In this document: positions 1-9,323 of the stretch, piece by piece
Numbering within the stretch: the stretch's first letter is position 1
How the letters are laid out: every line of letters begins with the position of its first letter
Assembly: GCA_001430745.1 (NCBI GenBank)
Contig: KQ482041.1
Location: 6,459-29,164, forward strand
DNA from: Auxenochlorella pyrenoidosa
Lineage: Eukaryota > Chlorophyta > Trebouxiophyceae > Chlorellales > Chlorellaceae
Reading direction: 5' to 3'
DNA length: 22,706 bases
Notes under the pieces: model-generated
Seen by the model: only the letters and a program-made list of their open reading frames with translations
What the model was told of the DNA's origin: nothing
Database searches by the model: none
Made by a program: the position numbers and the translations under genes

Positions 1-473
1 CGCCTGGCTCCCAGTTCTCTGCCGTGGACGTCATGCTGCGGGCTGAGCCATGGGGCCGCTGGCGGCAGCCGGAGCAGGCGCCAAAGCAGCTGGTGTTCGA
101 CATAGGTAGGGGTCGCTCTTGGTGCGAGGGTTGCGGCGCTGCTACCAGAGCCTTGACTAAAACCTCCGGCCCTGCAAACAACCCTGGCACCTGCCCGCAT
201 CGCCTAGTCGCTGGACAGCAGGCGCAAAGGCCCCGCCCTGGCCCCCCTGCTCCCGCCGTGCACGCAGTGCTGGAGCGCAGCACGCTGGGCGTGCCACACT
301 CAGCGCTGCCGCTGCTACTGGCCGCGGTCGCGCTGGTGCTGCTGGCGGCGGCGGCGGTGCCCTGGTGGGCTGCCAGAGGGGTGCCCGGCATCCTGCGCTG
401 GCTGCACGGCGTCCCTGCAGCGGCGTCTGCCGGCTCGCCGCGGCCGTGGCGTGCACCCCTGATGGCCTCGTGA
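1..473 (+). CDS. 3' part of an unrecognised gene; protein with a C-terminal transmembrane helix
   Basis: The frame is open from base 3 and stops at TGA 471-473, so the gene begins left of the window. The C-terminus has one strong hydrophobic helix (about bases 300-375: SALPLLLAAVALVLLAAAAV followed by PWWAARGVPG), then a short Arg-containing tail, as expected of a single-pass or last-helix membrane protein. An intron of 102 bases, a multiple of three, is possible (GT at 106-107, AG at 206-207). Splicing or retaining it keeps the frame, so I cannot decide. The upstream piece (SQFSAVDVMLRAEPWGRW) matches no family I recognise. A TGTAA signal at 820-824 fits a 3' UTR of about 350 bases. The gene converges on the polymerase gene that ends at 946. 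The coding call is moderate and the function unknown. Confidence 0.5.
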   Translation, partial: PGSQFSAVDVMLRAEPWGRWRQPEQAPKQLVFDIGRGRSWCEGCGAATRALTKTSGPANNPGTCPHRLVAGQQAQRPRPGPPAPAVHAVLERSTLGVPHSALPLLLAAVALVLLAAAAVPWWAARGVPGILRWLHGVPAAASAGSPRPWRAPLMAS

Positions 474-819
474 CGCGCCCACCCCCGGCAGGTCTACACC
501 TGCTGTGCTTCAGCAGCAGCTGGCAGCGGGGTGCAGCGCGCCTGCAGGTGGCCGCTGCCTGCCGACCGTGCAAGCCTCTCGCCTCCCTGAGTGCCATGCA
601 CACTTGTCTGTGGTGCACCTTGCTGCCAAGCACCAGCAAGGGCAGTGCTGTGGAGGGCGACCATTCACTGCTATCTAACTTGTACCTACCTTTTGACGTA
701 CTGCAGTCCTGCAATCACCTGTCCCTGCAGCTGCGCCTCTTAGACCGAAATTTTTTTGTATTCCATGCGCGTACCCTTTAATTTCTGCTTGCACTGCTAT
801 CCTCGGCTTCACAATGCGT

Positions 820-824
820 TGTAA
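820..824 (+). terminator. Polyadenylation signal TGTAA for the left-edge gene
   Basis: TGTAA, the common green-algal poly(A) signal, lies about 350 bases after the stop at 473 and before the convergent gene's stop at 946. No TGTAA is visible on the minus strand just beyond the polymerase gene's stop. Confidence 0.5.
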
Positions 825-945
825 ACTTATGTGTGTTTTTCTCCAAGCCATATAACCTAGAATGCTTGCAGTGGTGGATAAGCACAAACTGAGCAGCAGA
901 GGAAGCGGCGAATGAAAGGCAGCCATAGATTGCAGGATTGAGGCG

Positions 946-3900
946 CTAATTGTTGGCTCTTCGCAGGAAGGCGTCGAGCGGGCCGCTCCCCCGTCGCTGC
1001 TGCTTTGCCACCTTGCTGCCTGCAGCGGGCTTGCCCGCTGGGCCCCGCTTGCGGGCTGCCCCTGTGGGTGGCAATGCCAAAGCTGCTGCTGCCTCCTCTG
1101 CCTGCAGCTTCAGGGCAAGCTCCAGGCTGGCCCGCTCTTCGGGCGACAGGTCACATGGCACGCTGCTCGCGGCAGCTGGTGGGCACCCGGGGATGCCGCT
1201 GCCGCCGCTTGTGCCGGCCTGCCCACCGCCTGCACTCCCAGCTTCAGCCGCGCGAAACATCTTCTGAAGCGCCAGTGCCTCGGCATTGCGGTAAGACGGT
1301 GGCCGGGCAGGAGGTGCTGCTGGGGCTGCCAGCTGCTCCCCCTTGATTGCCGGTCTTTGGGCCACCGCTGCTGGCTGTTGCTGCTGCTCTATCGCCTGCT
1401 GCTGCTGCTGCTGCTGCTGCTGCAGTTCTGCGGTTGGCGCAGATGGCTGGAGAAGGGGCTGCCCGGCATGCTCGTCACTCTGTGCGTTGCTGCCACTGTC
1501 CGCAGCGGCACCGTCACCCTGCTGCGGTGCCGCACATGCGGCAGCTGGCTGGCGGTTGCTGGCCGGCTTTGGCGCGCCGCCTCCGGCCTTCCCTTTCTGT
1601 ACAAACGCAGCAATGCCCAGCTGGCCCGGAGGGGGCGCGGAGGGCTGCCCGCTGCTGGCGCCGTCATAGGCAAGGGCCACGGCCAGCCGGGTCAGCTGCC
1701 AGCCACGCGGCGCCACCACCGGGCGCAGCTGCGCCAGCGCCGCAGCGACGACGGCGCCTGTGGGCGCCTGCTGCGGCGTTGCGCCGGCGCCGCTGGCGGC
1801 CGCCTGCTCGGCAAGCTGCTCGGCGGGCCGGGAGGCGTCGAGGTGCACTTCCTTGGGTCTGGGCACCTGGCCGGCGGCAGCCGCCAGCCCGGCCTCCAGC
1901 CAGCGCAGGACGTCTGCGGGGACTGGGCACGACTTGCTGCGGGGGTTGCTGCCGTAGCCCTGCCGGTAGCTGACTATGAGCTTGGACGGCAAGCGGCGGT
2001 GCTCGCGCGCATCCTGCGGGCCGCAGTTTGGGAGGCAGAGCGACGCTGGGAGGCAGGCGGCGGACTTGGAGGCATGCCTGATGCTGGACGACGGCCAGCC
2101 CTCATGCTTGCACGCCAGGCAGCGTCAGTCAGGACAGGAACATGCAAGTTTGCGCGAGGGGCGGGCCACAGCACATCGGCTGGCGGCCCAGGCAGGTGCC
2201 TGCGGCATGGCCACCCTCGCAATGTGCTCCACCGCTCGGAAATACCAAGCGCAGCGAGCCCACCTGCGCTGCACGCTCCAGCAACGTGCGCGCCAGGGGC
2301 GCCAGCTCGCTGCCGGCCGCCGCCTCCGAGGGCAGAGGCGGGAAGCTGCGCTCGGCGAGGATGCTCTTCTGCGGCCCGCGCTCGCGCACCGGAGTATCGT
2401 CCTGTCAAGTTTGAACAGCAGAGCAGGCAGACAGGCGGGAGGTGCGCGGGGTCTGCCAGGCAGCCAGGCGGGAGGTCGGGCAGGTGGCTGGGGGCTGGAG
2501 CAGCTTACTTCCTCCAGGCAGCACACCAGGCGTGGTGGCGCAAGAACAGGCTGGCCAGAAGAACAGCCCAAGCGCGCCCCTTGCAGGTCGGCACTTGCCC
2601 TGCCCACCCCACCTGCGCCAGCGCCAGCCCCGCCAGGAAGCCCCCCTGCTGCTCGCCAAAGCGGCGCACCAGCTCTGCCCGGCTGTAGGCCGCAAGCTGC
2701 GCGACGCTGGTGATCTCCAGCTGGGAGGCCACCTCCTGCCCAAACTTGCCCCTGCGGGCAGGCAGAGGGGGGCGCGGCTTTAAGGATCTGGGTAGTGATG
2801 GACAGCCAGCAGATCCCAGGCTTGGCAGTGAGGCCAGGCCGGTGAGGCAGCCATGCCAGGCGGGTGGGTGGCAGGAGTCCAGAGAGCGCCCTTGTGGGTG
2901 CGCTGTGGCAGGCGAGGCGGGGACAAAGTCATCCTTGCAAAGCCTGCCAGCATTTCTCACGCTCTGCTGGGTACTCGGGGGCACTTGCCTGAGCGTGGGC
3001 ACCTTGTGCAGCGGCATGCTGCGCATGAAGGGCACGGCTTCGCTGTCGGGAACAACCACCAGGCCATCTGCAGACGAGAAAATGGGCGCGGGAATTGCCA
3101 GCAGCTGCAGGGCAGCAGACGGGTGGCCTGCTGAGCAGGGTCACAATTTGACAGAGTTGGCAGCCCCATGCTGGCCTGCCCACAGCGCCTGTGGGCCTCG
3201 GCTGCGCAGGCAGAAGAAGCGATCCCCACCTGGCTTGCCCAGCGGGCTGGCCAGCCGAGCCACCAGCTTGCTGCGGGCGACGCCGCAGGAGATGGTGAGA
3301 CCCAGGCGCCCCATGGCTGCCGAACGCATCGCCGCCGCCAGCTGCACGCCACGACGCAGGTCGGGCGCCAGAGCCGCCCACCGCTGTCCGACGGCGGGGG
3401 CAGCAACTGGCTGCTGAGTTTCTTGCGGCGGCTGCTCGTGCAGGCTGTCAGCCGTTGCGCCGCGGCCAACCATGAGCAGGCCGGCTGGTGGCGCCTCCTG
3501 CTGCTGCTGCTGCTGCTGCAATCCCCAAGGCGCCGCGCCGGCAGCGCAGGCGGCAGTGACGTCCATGTAGCAGTCGTCGTAGGAGGTGCGCTCCACCTGG
3601 CCATCGGGGGCAAACGATCGCAGCAGGTCGTGCACCTGCTGCGACACCTGCCGCAGGCCGGGGGGGGCAGGGAGGCACACCACGAAGCTTTGCCAAATGG
3701 GGCTGGTGGGGGGCATGCTGCGGTGCTGCGCGTCCTGTGCATGCTGACATGAGGGCGCGGCTGATGCCCTGGTCTACGCGGCTCGTCCGGCAGGTGCATG
3801 GGCAGGCTTGGGCGACAGCAGCCAGCAAAGGCTGGCATGTGGCTAGCCCGGCCCTGCCCCGCCCCGCCCTGCCCCACCTCACCTCTCGGTATCGGTCGGT

Positions 3901-6900
3901 CCGCATGGGCCGCACCTGCAGCCCCGGGCAGCGCCGGCGGCACTCCTCCAGGCTGGCAGCCTGCGCAAGCAGGGAAAGGCAAGGGAGCGGGAGAGGGCAT
4001 GGCACACATGCGTCGGCGCCGCTCGGGGAAAATCTGGGGTGCAGCAACACGGGCGGCTGGAGCTTGGTGCCGCAAAGCCAGCTGGCATGAATCGCTCCGC
4101 AAGCGCGATCCCGGCCCTCACTGGCCTGCATGTGCCTGAGGTGCGGGATGGCCGCCCGCCCGGCAGCGCCCGCGCCGTCGCCGCACCGGATGCCCGCCGC
4201 CCGCGCCTCGTAGCTCACCGCAACAAAGCCGCCTGCACAGCAGCGCAGGCTCCCCAGCGCACGTCAGGCCGCGGGCTGGCGAGGCTTGAGTGCAGGGCGG
4301 CACTGGTGCAGGGCGCAGCTACACCACCCCACCTGCATTGAATTGTTGCACCGCCACGGGCACGCCAACGAGGGAGGGGTCGTCCAAGCGCTCAACCTGC
4401 ACCAGCCCACACGGCGCAGTTTGGGTGCAGTGCACTCGTGCGCACCGAAAGGACAGGGCCTGCGCGAAGCAGGCAGCCGCATGCCGCTGGCATGTTGATG
4501 GGCATGCAAGCTGAGGGGGTCTGGGATTGGCGTGCACCCCACCTGGACATAAAATGCGTCGACATCGGCATGGATGATCACCCTGCCGCTGCTGCTGCCG
4601 CTGCCGCTGCCAGCGGGGCTGCTACGGCCAGTGGGCAGCTCCGCAAGTGGCGCCTCTGCGTGAGGAACAGCCAAGCTCCCGCTTGCAAGAGCGGCTGCCG
4701 CAGGAGCATGCTGGTGTTGAGCATGCTGCTGGCCCGGCTCCGCAGCAGGGCCGAGAGCCGATGGGCTGCGCCCCCTGCTGCCGCCGCCTCCCCCGGCATC
4801 GCTGCTTCGCCAAGCTGCCAGCCCCTGCAGGTCCTCCCACATGCCGTCCTCCTCCTCTTCCTCCTCTGCATGCTCAAAAAAGCCGTCACCAAGATGCAGA
4901 AGCGGCTGGGGCTGCGGCTGGCGGTGCGGCCGACCGTGAATCCCCAGGCCGAGCTGCCCTGGCCATGCCACTGCTGCCGCTGCATCCCCGGGCCCGCCGC
5001 CAGCGCCGCAGCCCGCCGGCCCAGCAGGTGGAGGGTGGCCATGCACGGCGCTTGCCAGGGACGCTTCTCCGGGGTCCAGCCCGCCCTGCTCTCGCAGCTG
5101 CCTCTCGTGACGCTTGGACAGCAGCGGCGCCGACGCGCCGGCTGCGCTGTAGCTCCGCCGCTGCTGCATGCTTGCCTCGGCTGCCGCCCTTGCAGCCTGG
5201 GGCGAGGGCATGGAGGCTCCTGCAGCCTGGGGCGAGGGCATGGAGGCTCCTGCAGCCTGCTGCGGCGCCAACCCCGAGGCTGCTGCTGCTGCTGCTGCCG
5301 TGCACGCTCCCTGTGCTTGGTGCGCCACGGCTGCGCCCTCCCTCGCCTGGCTGCGGGGGCCGCTGGCAGCAAGCATGGCAGCGATGTCGCGGCTGCCGGC
5401 CCCGCCAGACTCGCAGAAAGATGTGGCTCCCAGGTTGATGAGAGTGAGGTCAAACGGCTCCCGCAGGTTCCTGCGCAGCAGGCCCATGGCTGCCGACGCC
5501 AGCGCCGCCACCTGCAAGCAACAGCAGAAGGGAGGCACCGGCTGGCTAGGTGGCTGGCTGGCTGGCTGGCCAGCGGGATGGGCATGGCTTGACAGGCAAG
5601 CAGGAGCAGGCAGGCGGACCGCGCAGCAACCGGGCCAGCAGATGGCACAGACGGAATCGCGCGCAAAGGCCCTGCCTGCTGCTCTGTGGATGCAGCCTTG
5701 GAGAGCACCGCCGGCGGCATGGGGCAGCTGGCGCTGGTGCGCTGCCAGCCTGTGCCGCGGTGGCGCCACTTGATGGTCAAGGTCGCCGCGCGCCGGCCCG
5801 CGTCCTGTACGGCACGCACCGCAAGTCAGGATGCTGGGCCTGTGCGCGGCCGGCCCTCTGCTGGGCCACGGGCAGCCCTTGGGCAAGCGTCCTGGTGCTG
5901 GCCAGAAAGCAACAACACCGTCCTGAACAAATGGCACACAGCCTGCACAGCTGCCCCCGCCCAGCCAGCTCACCTCCAGCTCCTCTTGCAGCCGGGCCAG
6001 CAGGTCTGGGGCCAGCACAGCCACCACCTGGCTCGGGGGGGGGGCGAGCACAGAGCGCCACGTGTGGGCGCGCGGCAGGCAGAGAGATAGACCCACACCG
6101 TCCATGCCTGCTGATAAACAACTGGCGCACTGACCAGGTGGACAGCCGCCGGCGCGAAGGCGCCTGGGGCGCGCCCCACCCCCACCACGCGGCAGCGCAC
6201 CCTTTCGGCAGCCGCAAAGCCGGCGCAGGACTTGCAGCTGTCCTCCACTGTCACGCTCTTCTGCCTGCCCTTCTCTTGGACTGGGCTGGGATCCTGCAGA
6301 GGCAGGCAGAGGCAGCACCACGCAAGGGGCCAGCGTCGATGGCATGCCCAGCCCAGCACGCAGCCATGCAGGCAAGCACATGCGCGCACAGCGGCCCGCA
6401 GCTGCGCCGCACCCCCCTGGTTGCTGCGCCCAGCCCCGCTCCCACCTGGCCGCGGCAGGCCGCGTGCAGCATCGCGCCCGTCCGCTCGCCAAACCGCTGC
6501 ACGAGCTGCGCGCGTGGCAGCGCCCTCAGCTGCAGGGCTGTGGCGATGCCCATTCCCGTGAGCTCAGCCTCCAGCTTGTACCCTGGCATGCCATGGCAGG
6601 GCAGCACAGGAAGCACAGATTCACACGAGGGGGCAGGGGCAGGGCACGCTGTGGCACCACACAGGCCTCGAGGCAAGCAGGACAGCTGCGGGAGCGCACC
6701 GTCCGCCCGACCACGCCGCCGGCAGCCTGGCCCCGCCGGCGGGGGGGCTCACCCACGCCCGGCAGCGCGCGCACTGGGAGCGGCGCCACAAAGGCGGCGG
6801 CCTCTGCGGGGGGCATCACCGTCTGGTCGTCGGGCTTGTGCAGGCCGCTGTGTGTGTGTGGGGGGGGGGGGCGGGTAGGCAGCAGGGTGCTGGGAGTGGC

Positions 6901-8760
6901 AAAGGCAGTATTGGGAGGAGTTGCCTGGGGCCAGCCAGGCGCGGGGCCGAATGCTGCCCTGCGACGCGCCAGCAGAGAGCACCAAAAACAGCCCAGCCGG
7001 CGCACGGCAAGCGAGAGGTTTTCACACCTGCACAGCTTGGACAGCATCTTGTTGCATGCGATGCCGGCAGAGGTGCGGAAGCCAGCCTCGGCCCTGACAG
7101 CCGCCCGCGCCTCGGCGGCAATGGCGCTGCCGATACGCAGCAGCGCCTCCCAGCCGCTGCCACCATCGCCATAGCCACCGCTGGCAGCGCCTGCTGCCTG
7201 CACGCACACGCCTGCCCCTGCTGCTGGCTCCACCCCTGCCTGCAGCCCTGCTGGGCCCTCAGCCGCAGCAGGTGTGCTGCTGCTTGCGACACTGCTGCTG
7301 CCTGCTGCCGCCGCCCTCAGGTCCATGGGCCTGTGCCGGCTGTCCTGCAGCAGCGGCGTGGCGCTGCTGTGCACATGGCCGTGCCAGAGTGGCAGTGGGG
7401 CTGCGGACCCTAGCGCCGCCAGCCGCTGCTTGGCCTGCGGAAAGGGGCGCAGGGGAGGGCAGCAGCCTTGGGCAGCGCCTTTCTGACATCGGAGGACGCC
7501 ACATGCGCAGCAGTGCGGCGCTGCTTTCGTCACTGCCTCTGCACCCCCCTGTCTCCTTGCAACCCCTCCACCCCCCACCCCCACCACCCCTAACGTACAC
7601 ACTCAACACGCTCCCCACCTGGGTGCCCTCCCCCACAACGACGCCACCCACCGCCCATCCCTGGCCGGCAAACCCCCCCTCGTCCCACCCCCAGCCCCGG
7701 CAGGCGGACCCACCAGGTCTGTGGCATCCACCCAGAACTCGTCCAGCCCGCCCTTCTCGGCGGTGCCGTACTGCCGAAGTACCGCCAGGATGGCCTTGGA
7801 GGCGGCGCGGTAGGGGGTCAGGTCCTCGCCGCTGCAGGGCAAGAGCAGGGGTGGCCGCGGCAGGACGGCGCACTGGCCGGTGCGCTGGCAAGCTGTGCCA
7901 GCTGGCGGCGGCAAGCCCGGCTAAGCCAAGCCGCCCAGGCGGCGCGGGATGCGGGCTGAGCGGCCTCGGCCCCCGCCACGACACTGCACTGCGGCCTTGC
8001 CCGCCGGCATGTGCTGCCCCATGCTGACCCCGCCCCGTCTCGCGTGCTGCGCCTCCTGGACCAGCACCCACCTGACCAGGGCGATGTGGGGGCAGCGCTT
8101 GCGCGCCTCTGCCGTGCCCATCAGCTTGGTCACGCCCTGCTGCCGGGCAGCATAGTTGCACGTGACCTGCCGCGGGGGAGGGAGGCGAGCGGCACGATGC
8201 AGGGTTTCAGAGCGGCAGTGCAGCAGGCAGCAGACATGCAGAATTGAGGCGCCCTGCTGCCAAGCCGGCTGCTGTAAGCCCGGGCAGCAAGAACTCGGGG
8301 TAGGTGGGGTGGGTGCATGCAACAGCTGCGGTCCAGGCATGCCACAGCCCTGATCCCTCCCACACTTAATCCAACTCACAATCAGGTATTTCTGAGTCAC
8401 TCCCAGTGGCCGGCCGCGAAGCGCCGGGTTGCGCAGCTGCAACCAAAGCAGGCGGCCATGTTAGACATGGGGCATGCACACGAGTGCAGAGGGTGGCTGG
8501 GCACGCCGAATTGAACCTCAAGCACCAATGCAGATGCAACCAACCCAGATCGGGCTCACCTCCTCCACCTGGCAGTAGAACGAATCGACGTCAAACAGGA
8601 GGATGACCCGCCCTGTGTCGGGCACAATCTGCTCTGCCTGCTGCTCGGCGGCGGTGCTGGCAAGCGCCGCGCTGCCGGCAGCAGCAGCAGCAGCCAGCGC
8701 AGGATGCGGCCCTGCATGCTGGCGCACGCGAAAGTCCTCCAGGGCGCGTTTTCCGACCAT
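946..8760 (-). CDS. Tandem Y-family DNA polymerase: Pol iota-like module fused to Pol eta-like module (translesion synthesis)
   Basis: Nineteen exons splice into one frame of 1,481 codons. Exons, in transcript order: 8760-8560, 8436-8380, 8166-8072, 7831-7714, 7434-7028, 6847-6753, 6582-6446, 6293-6201, 6027-5974, 5804-5676, 5511-4543, 4396-4333, 4232-4126, 3960-3883, 3647-3230, 3067-2989, 2751-2613, 2401-2264, 2013-946. All phases match. Residues 51-496 form an iota-like polymerase and 771-1264 an eta-like one; each has palm, fingers, thumb and little finger. The tail carries a degenerate ubiquitin-interacting-motif-like helix (ERASLELALKLQAEE, about 1419-1433), a basic nuclear-localisation-like stretch (about 1446-1467) and a terminal PCNA-box-like GPLDAFLRR. 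The expected role is bypass of damaged template bases at stalled forks in the nucleus. The start is the Met at 8760, 50 residues before the first palm motif. Introns after exons 10, 13 and 16 appear to use GC donors. The fusion is inferred from an open frame; two separate transcripts remain possible. Confidence 0.85.
1396..1425. repeat. (CTG)9-CAG run encoding polyglutamine in the polymerase tail
   Basis: Nine CTG triplets run from 1396 to 1422, read as CAG (Gln) on the minus strand. A second short Gln run lies just downstream in the protein (bases about 1376-1390). This is in the disordered region after the second little finger. Confidence 0.9.
1600..4587 (-). other. Pol eta-like polymerase module (residues about 771-1264 of the fusion)
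   Basis: The module opens with GRVIIHADVDAFYVQ (771-785) at the end of exon 11. It continues VERLDDPSLVGVPVAVQQFN and GGFVAVSYEARAAGIR, the pattern of Pol eta fingers. Next come EECRRRCPGLQVRPMRTDRY and ERTSYDDCYMDVT (887-899), then LTISCGVARSKLVARLASPL, PLHKVPTLRGKFGQEVA (eta-type thumb with G-K-F-G) and RERGPQKSILAERSF. The little finger includes RSKSCPVP and WQLTRLAVAL and ends near GIAAFVQKG. The usual Ser-Ile-Asp-Glu catalytic motif reads Ser-Tyr-Asp-Asp (892-893), a conservative Glu-to-Asp change. A Gln-rich insertion (CTG run on the plus strand, 3498-3518) sits after the palm motif. The C-terminal layout after the little finger resembles plant Pol eta. Eta identity is more likely than kappa. 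Confidence 0.75.
3498..3518. repeat. (CTG)7 run encoding Gln in the second polymerase module
   Basis: Seven CTG triplets, Gln codons on the minus strand, sit in exon 15 between the palm motif YDDCYMDVT and the conserved CGVARSKL motif, at a loop where the family tolerates insertions. Confidence 0.9.
4588..5409 (-). other. Inter-polymerase linker (residues about 497-770), low complexity, encoded within one exon
   Basis: This part of exon 11 (5511-4543) joins the end of the first little finger to the second palm with no stop and no intron. It is rich in Ala, Gln, Ser, Pro and Gly, so it is probably disordered. It holds a duplicated 10-residue unit, an Ala run, and one acidic patch ending EEEEEEDGMWEDLQG that may be a docking motif. 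Several Met codons occur inside it, so an independent downstream start cannot be excluded from sequence alone. Confidence 0.75.
5191..5250. repeat. Exact 30-bp tandem duplication in the linker
   Basis: Bases 5191-5220 and 5221-5250 are identical, beginning TGCAGCCTGGGGCGAGGGCA, and a third copy starts at 5251 (TGCAGCCTG). On the coding (minus) strand each unit encodes ten residues, giving the repeat ASMPSPQAAG. Its length keeps the frame, so copy number could vary between strains. Confidence 0.95.
5410..8610 (-). other. Pol iota-like polymerase module (residues about 51-496 of the fusion)
   Basis: Palm motif RVILLFDVDSFYCQVEE (51-67) supplies Asp57 and the Tyr62 steric gate. LGVTQKYLIVTCNYAARQQG (78-97) closely follows the family's fingers and keeps the Gln-Lys-Tyr-Leu that in human Pol iota narrows the active site and favours Hoogsteen pairing. 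SGEDLTPYR (118-126) and GLDEFWVDAT (146-155) give the remaining carboxylates Asp148 and Glu149. TSAGIACNKMLSKLCSGLHK, DDQTV and LPGVGYKLEAEL follow, then VQEKGRQKSVTVEDS and a little finger ending PFDLTLINLGATSFCE (about 481-496). A Gly/Ala/Ser-rich insertion lies at about 170-255. The module looks catalytically intact. As far as I know land plants lack Pol iota, so its presence in a green alga is notable. Confidence 0.85.
6848..6875. repeat. TG dinucleotide run followed by a G run in an intron
   Basis: A TG microsatellite and about eleven Gs. On the minus strand this is a C-run plus CA-run forming the pyrimidine-rich tract that ends at the acceptor CAG just before exon 6 of the polymerase gene (6847). 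Confidence 0.85.
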
Positions 8761-9240
8761 TGTTGGTGTCGCAAAGAGCGCACTATCCTTGCATGCCGTT
8801 AATGAGCCCTGCCGTCAAAGCCTCCCGCCACTGCCGCCACTGTGCAGCAGCGGCGGTGCCCACCATCCTGCCGCCACCGCCTTGCCGCCTGTGCGTGTTT
8901 TATTCCTGTGAGAGAGATCTGATCGCTAGACAGGCCCTCGACTCGAAGCGAGGCAGGGCCGGCGAATTGAGTTGCGGAGACGTAGACCTGAAGGTTCACT
9001 GCGCGCTGTGGCTCGGCTAGGCGCCTGGCATTGAGATTGAAAGTGGGGAATGCCGAGGATTGCTGGCGCAGTGGCTCATGCAGCACCGGCAGGACGTGCC
9101 GCCAGCCGTGACGGCAACTGCTATCACATGCTGCCGTTCAGTGCAAGCTTGCAAGCGACTGCACAATACATGACTTCATTCCTGCCGTGAGGTCACAGTT
9201 GAAGTTGATCGACTTCATCAGAAACCAAGTATCTAAGGTC
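8761..9240. other. Intergenic: upstream region of the polymerase gene and 3' flank of the membrane-protein gene
   Basis: About 480 bases between the polymerase start at 8760 and the poly(A) signal of the next minus-strand gene at 9241. It should hold the polymerase promoter and 5' UTR. I see no convincing TATA box, RNA gene or repeat; A+T rises between about 9120 and 9245. Confidence 0.5.
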
Positions 9241-9245
9241 TTACA
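9241..9245 (-). terminator. Polyadenylation signal (TTACA, i.e. TGTAA on the minus strand)
   Basis: It lies 79 bases beyond the stop of the minus-strand membrane-protein gene (9324-9326), a typical distance for an algal 3' UTR. Confidence 0.6.
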
Positions 9246-9323
9246 TGCAGGCTGGTGGGCAGCAGGCAGTGGCAGCATGCAGAGGGTGAAGCCCACGCAG
9301 GGTGACTGATACGGCGTATTGAA

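Noticed and set aside
1357..2688. Plus-strand open frame of 443 codons
   Set aside because: Antisense to polymerase exons 17-19 and their introns; composition is typical of shadow translation and no domain is visible.
4438..5592. Plus-strand open frame of 384 codons
   Set aside because: Antisense to the linker exon. The minus strand is favoured by conserved polymerase motifs at both ends of the same exon.
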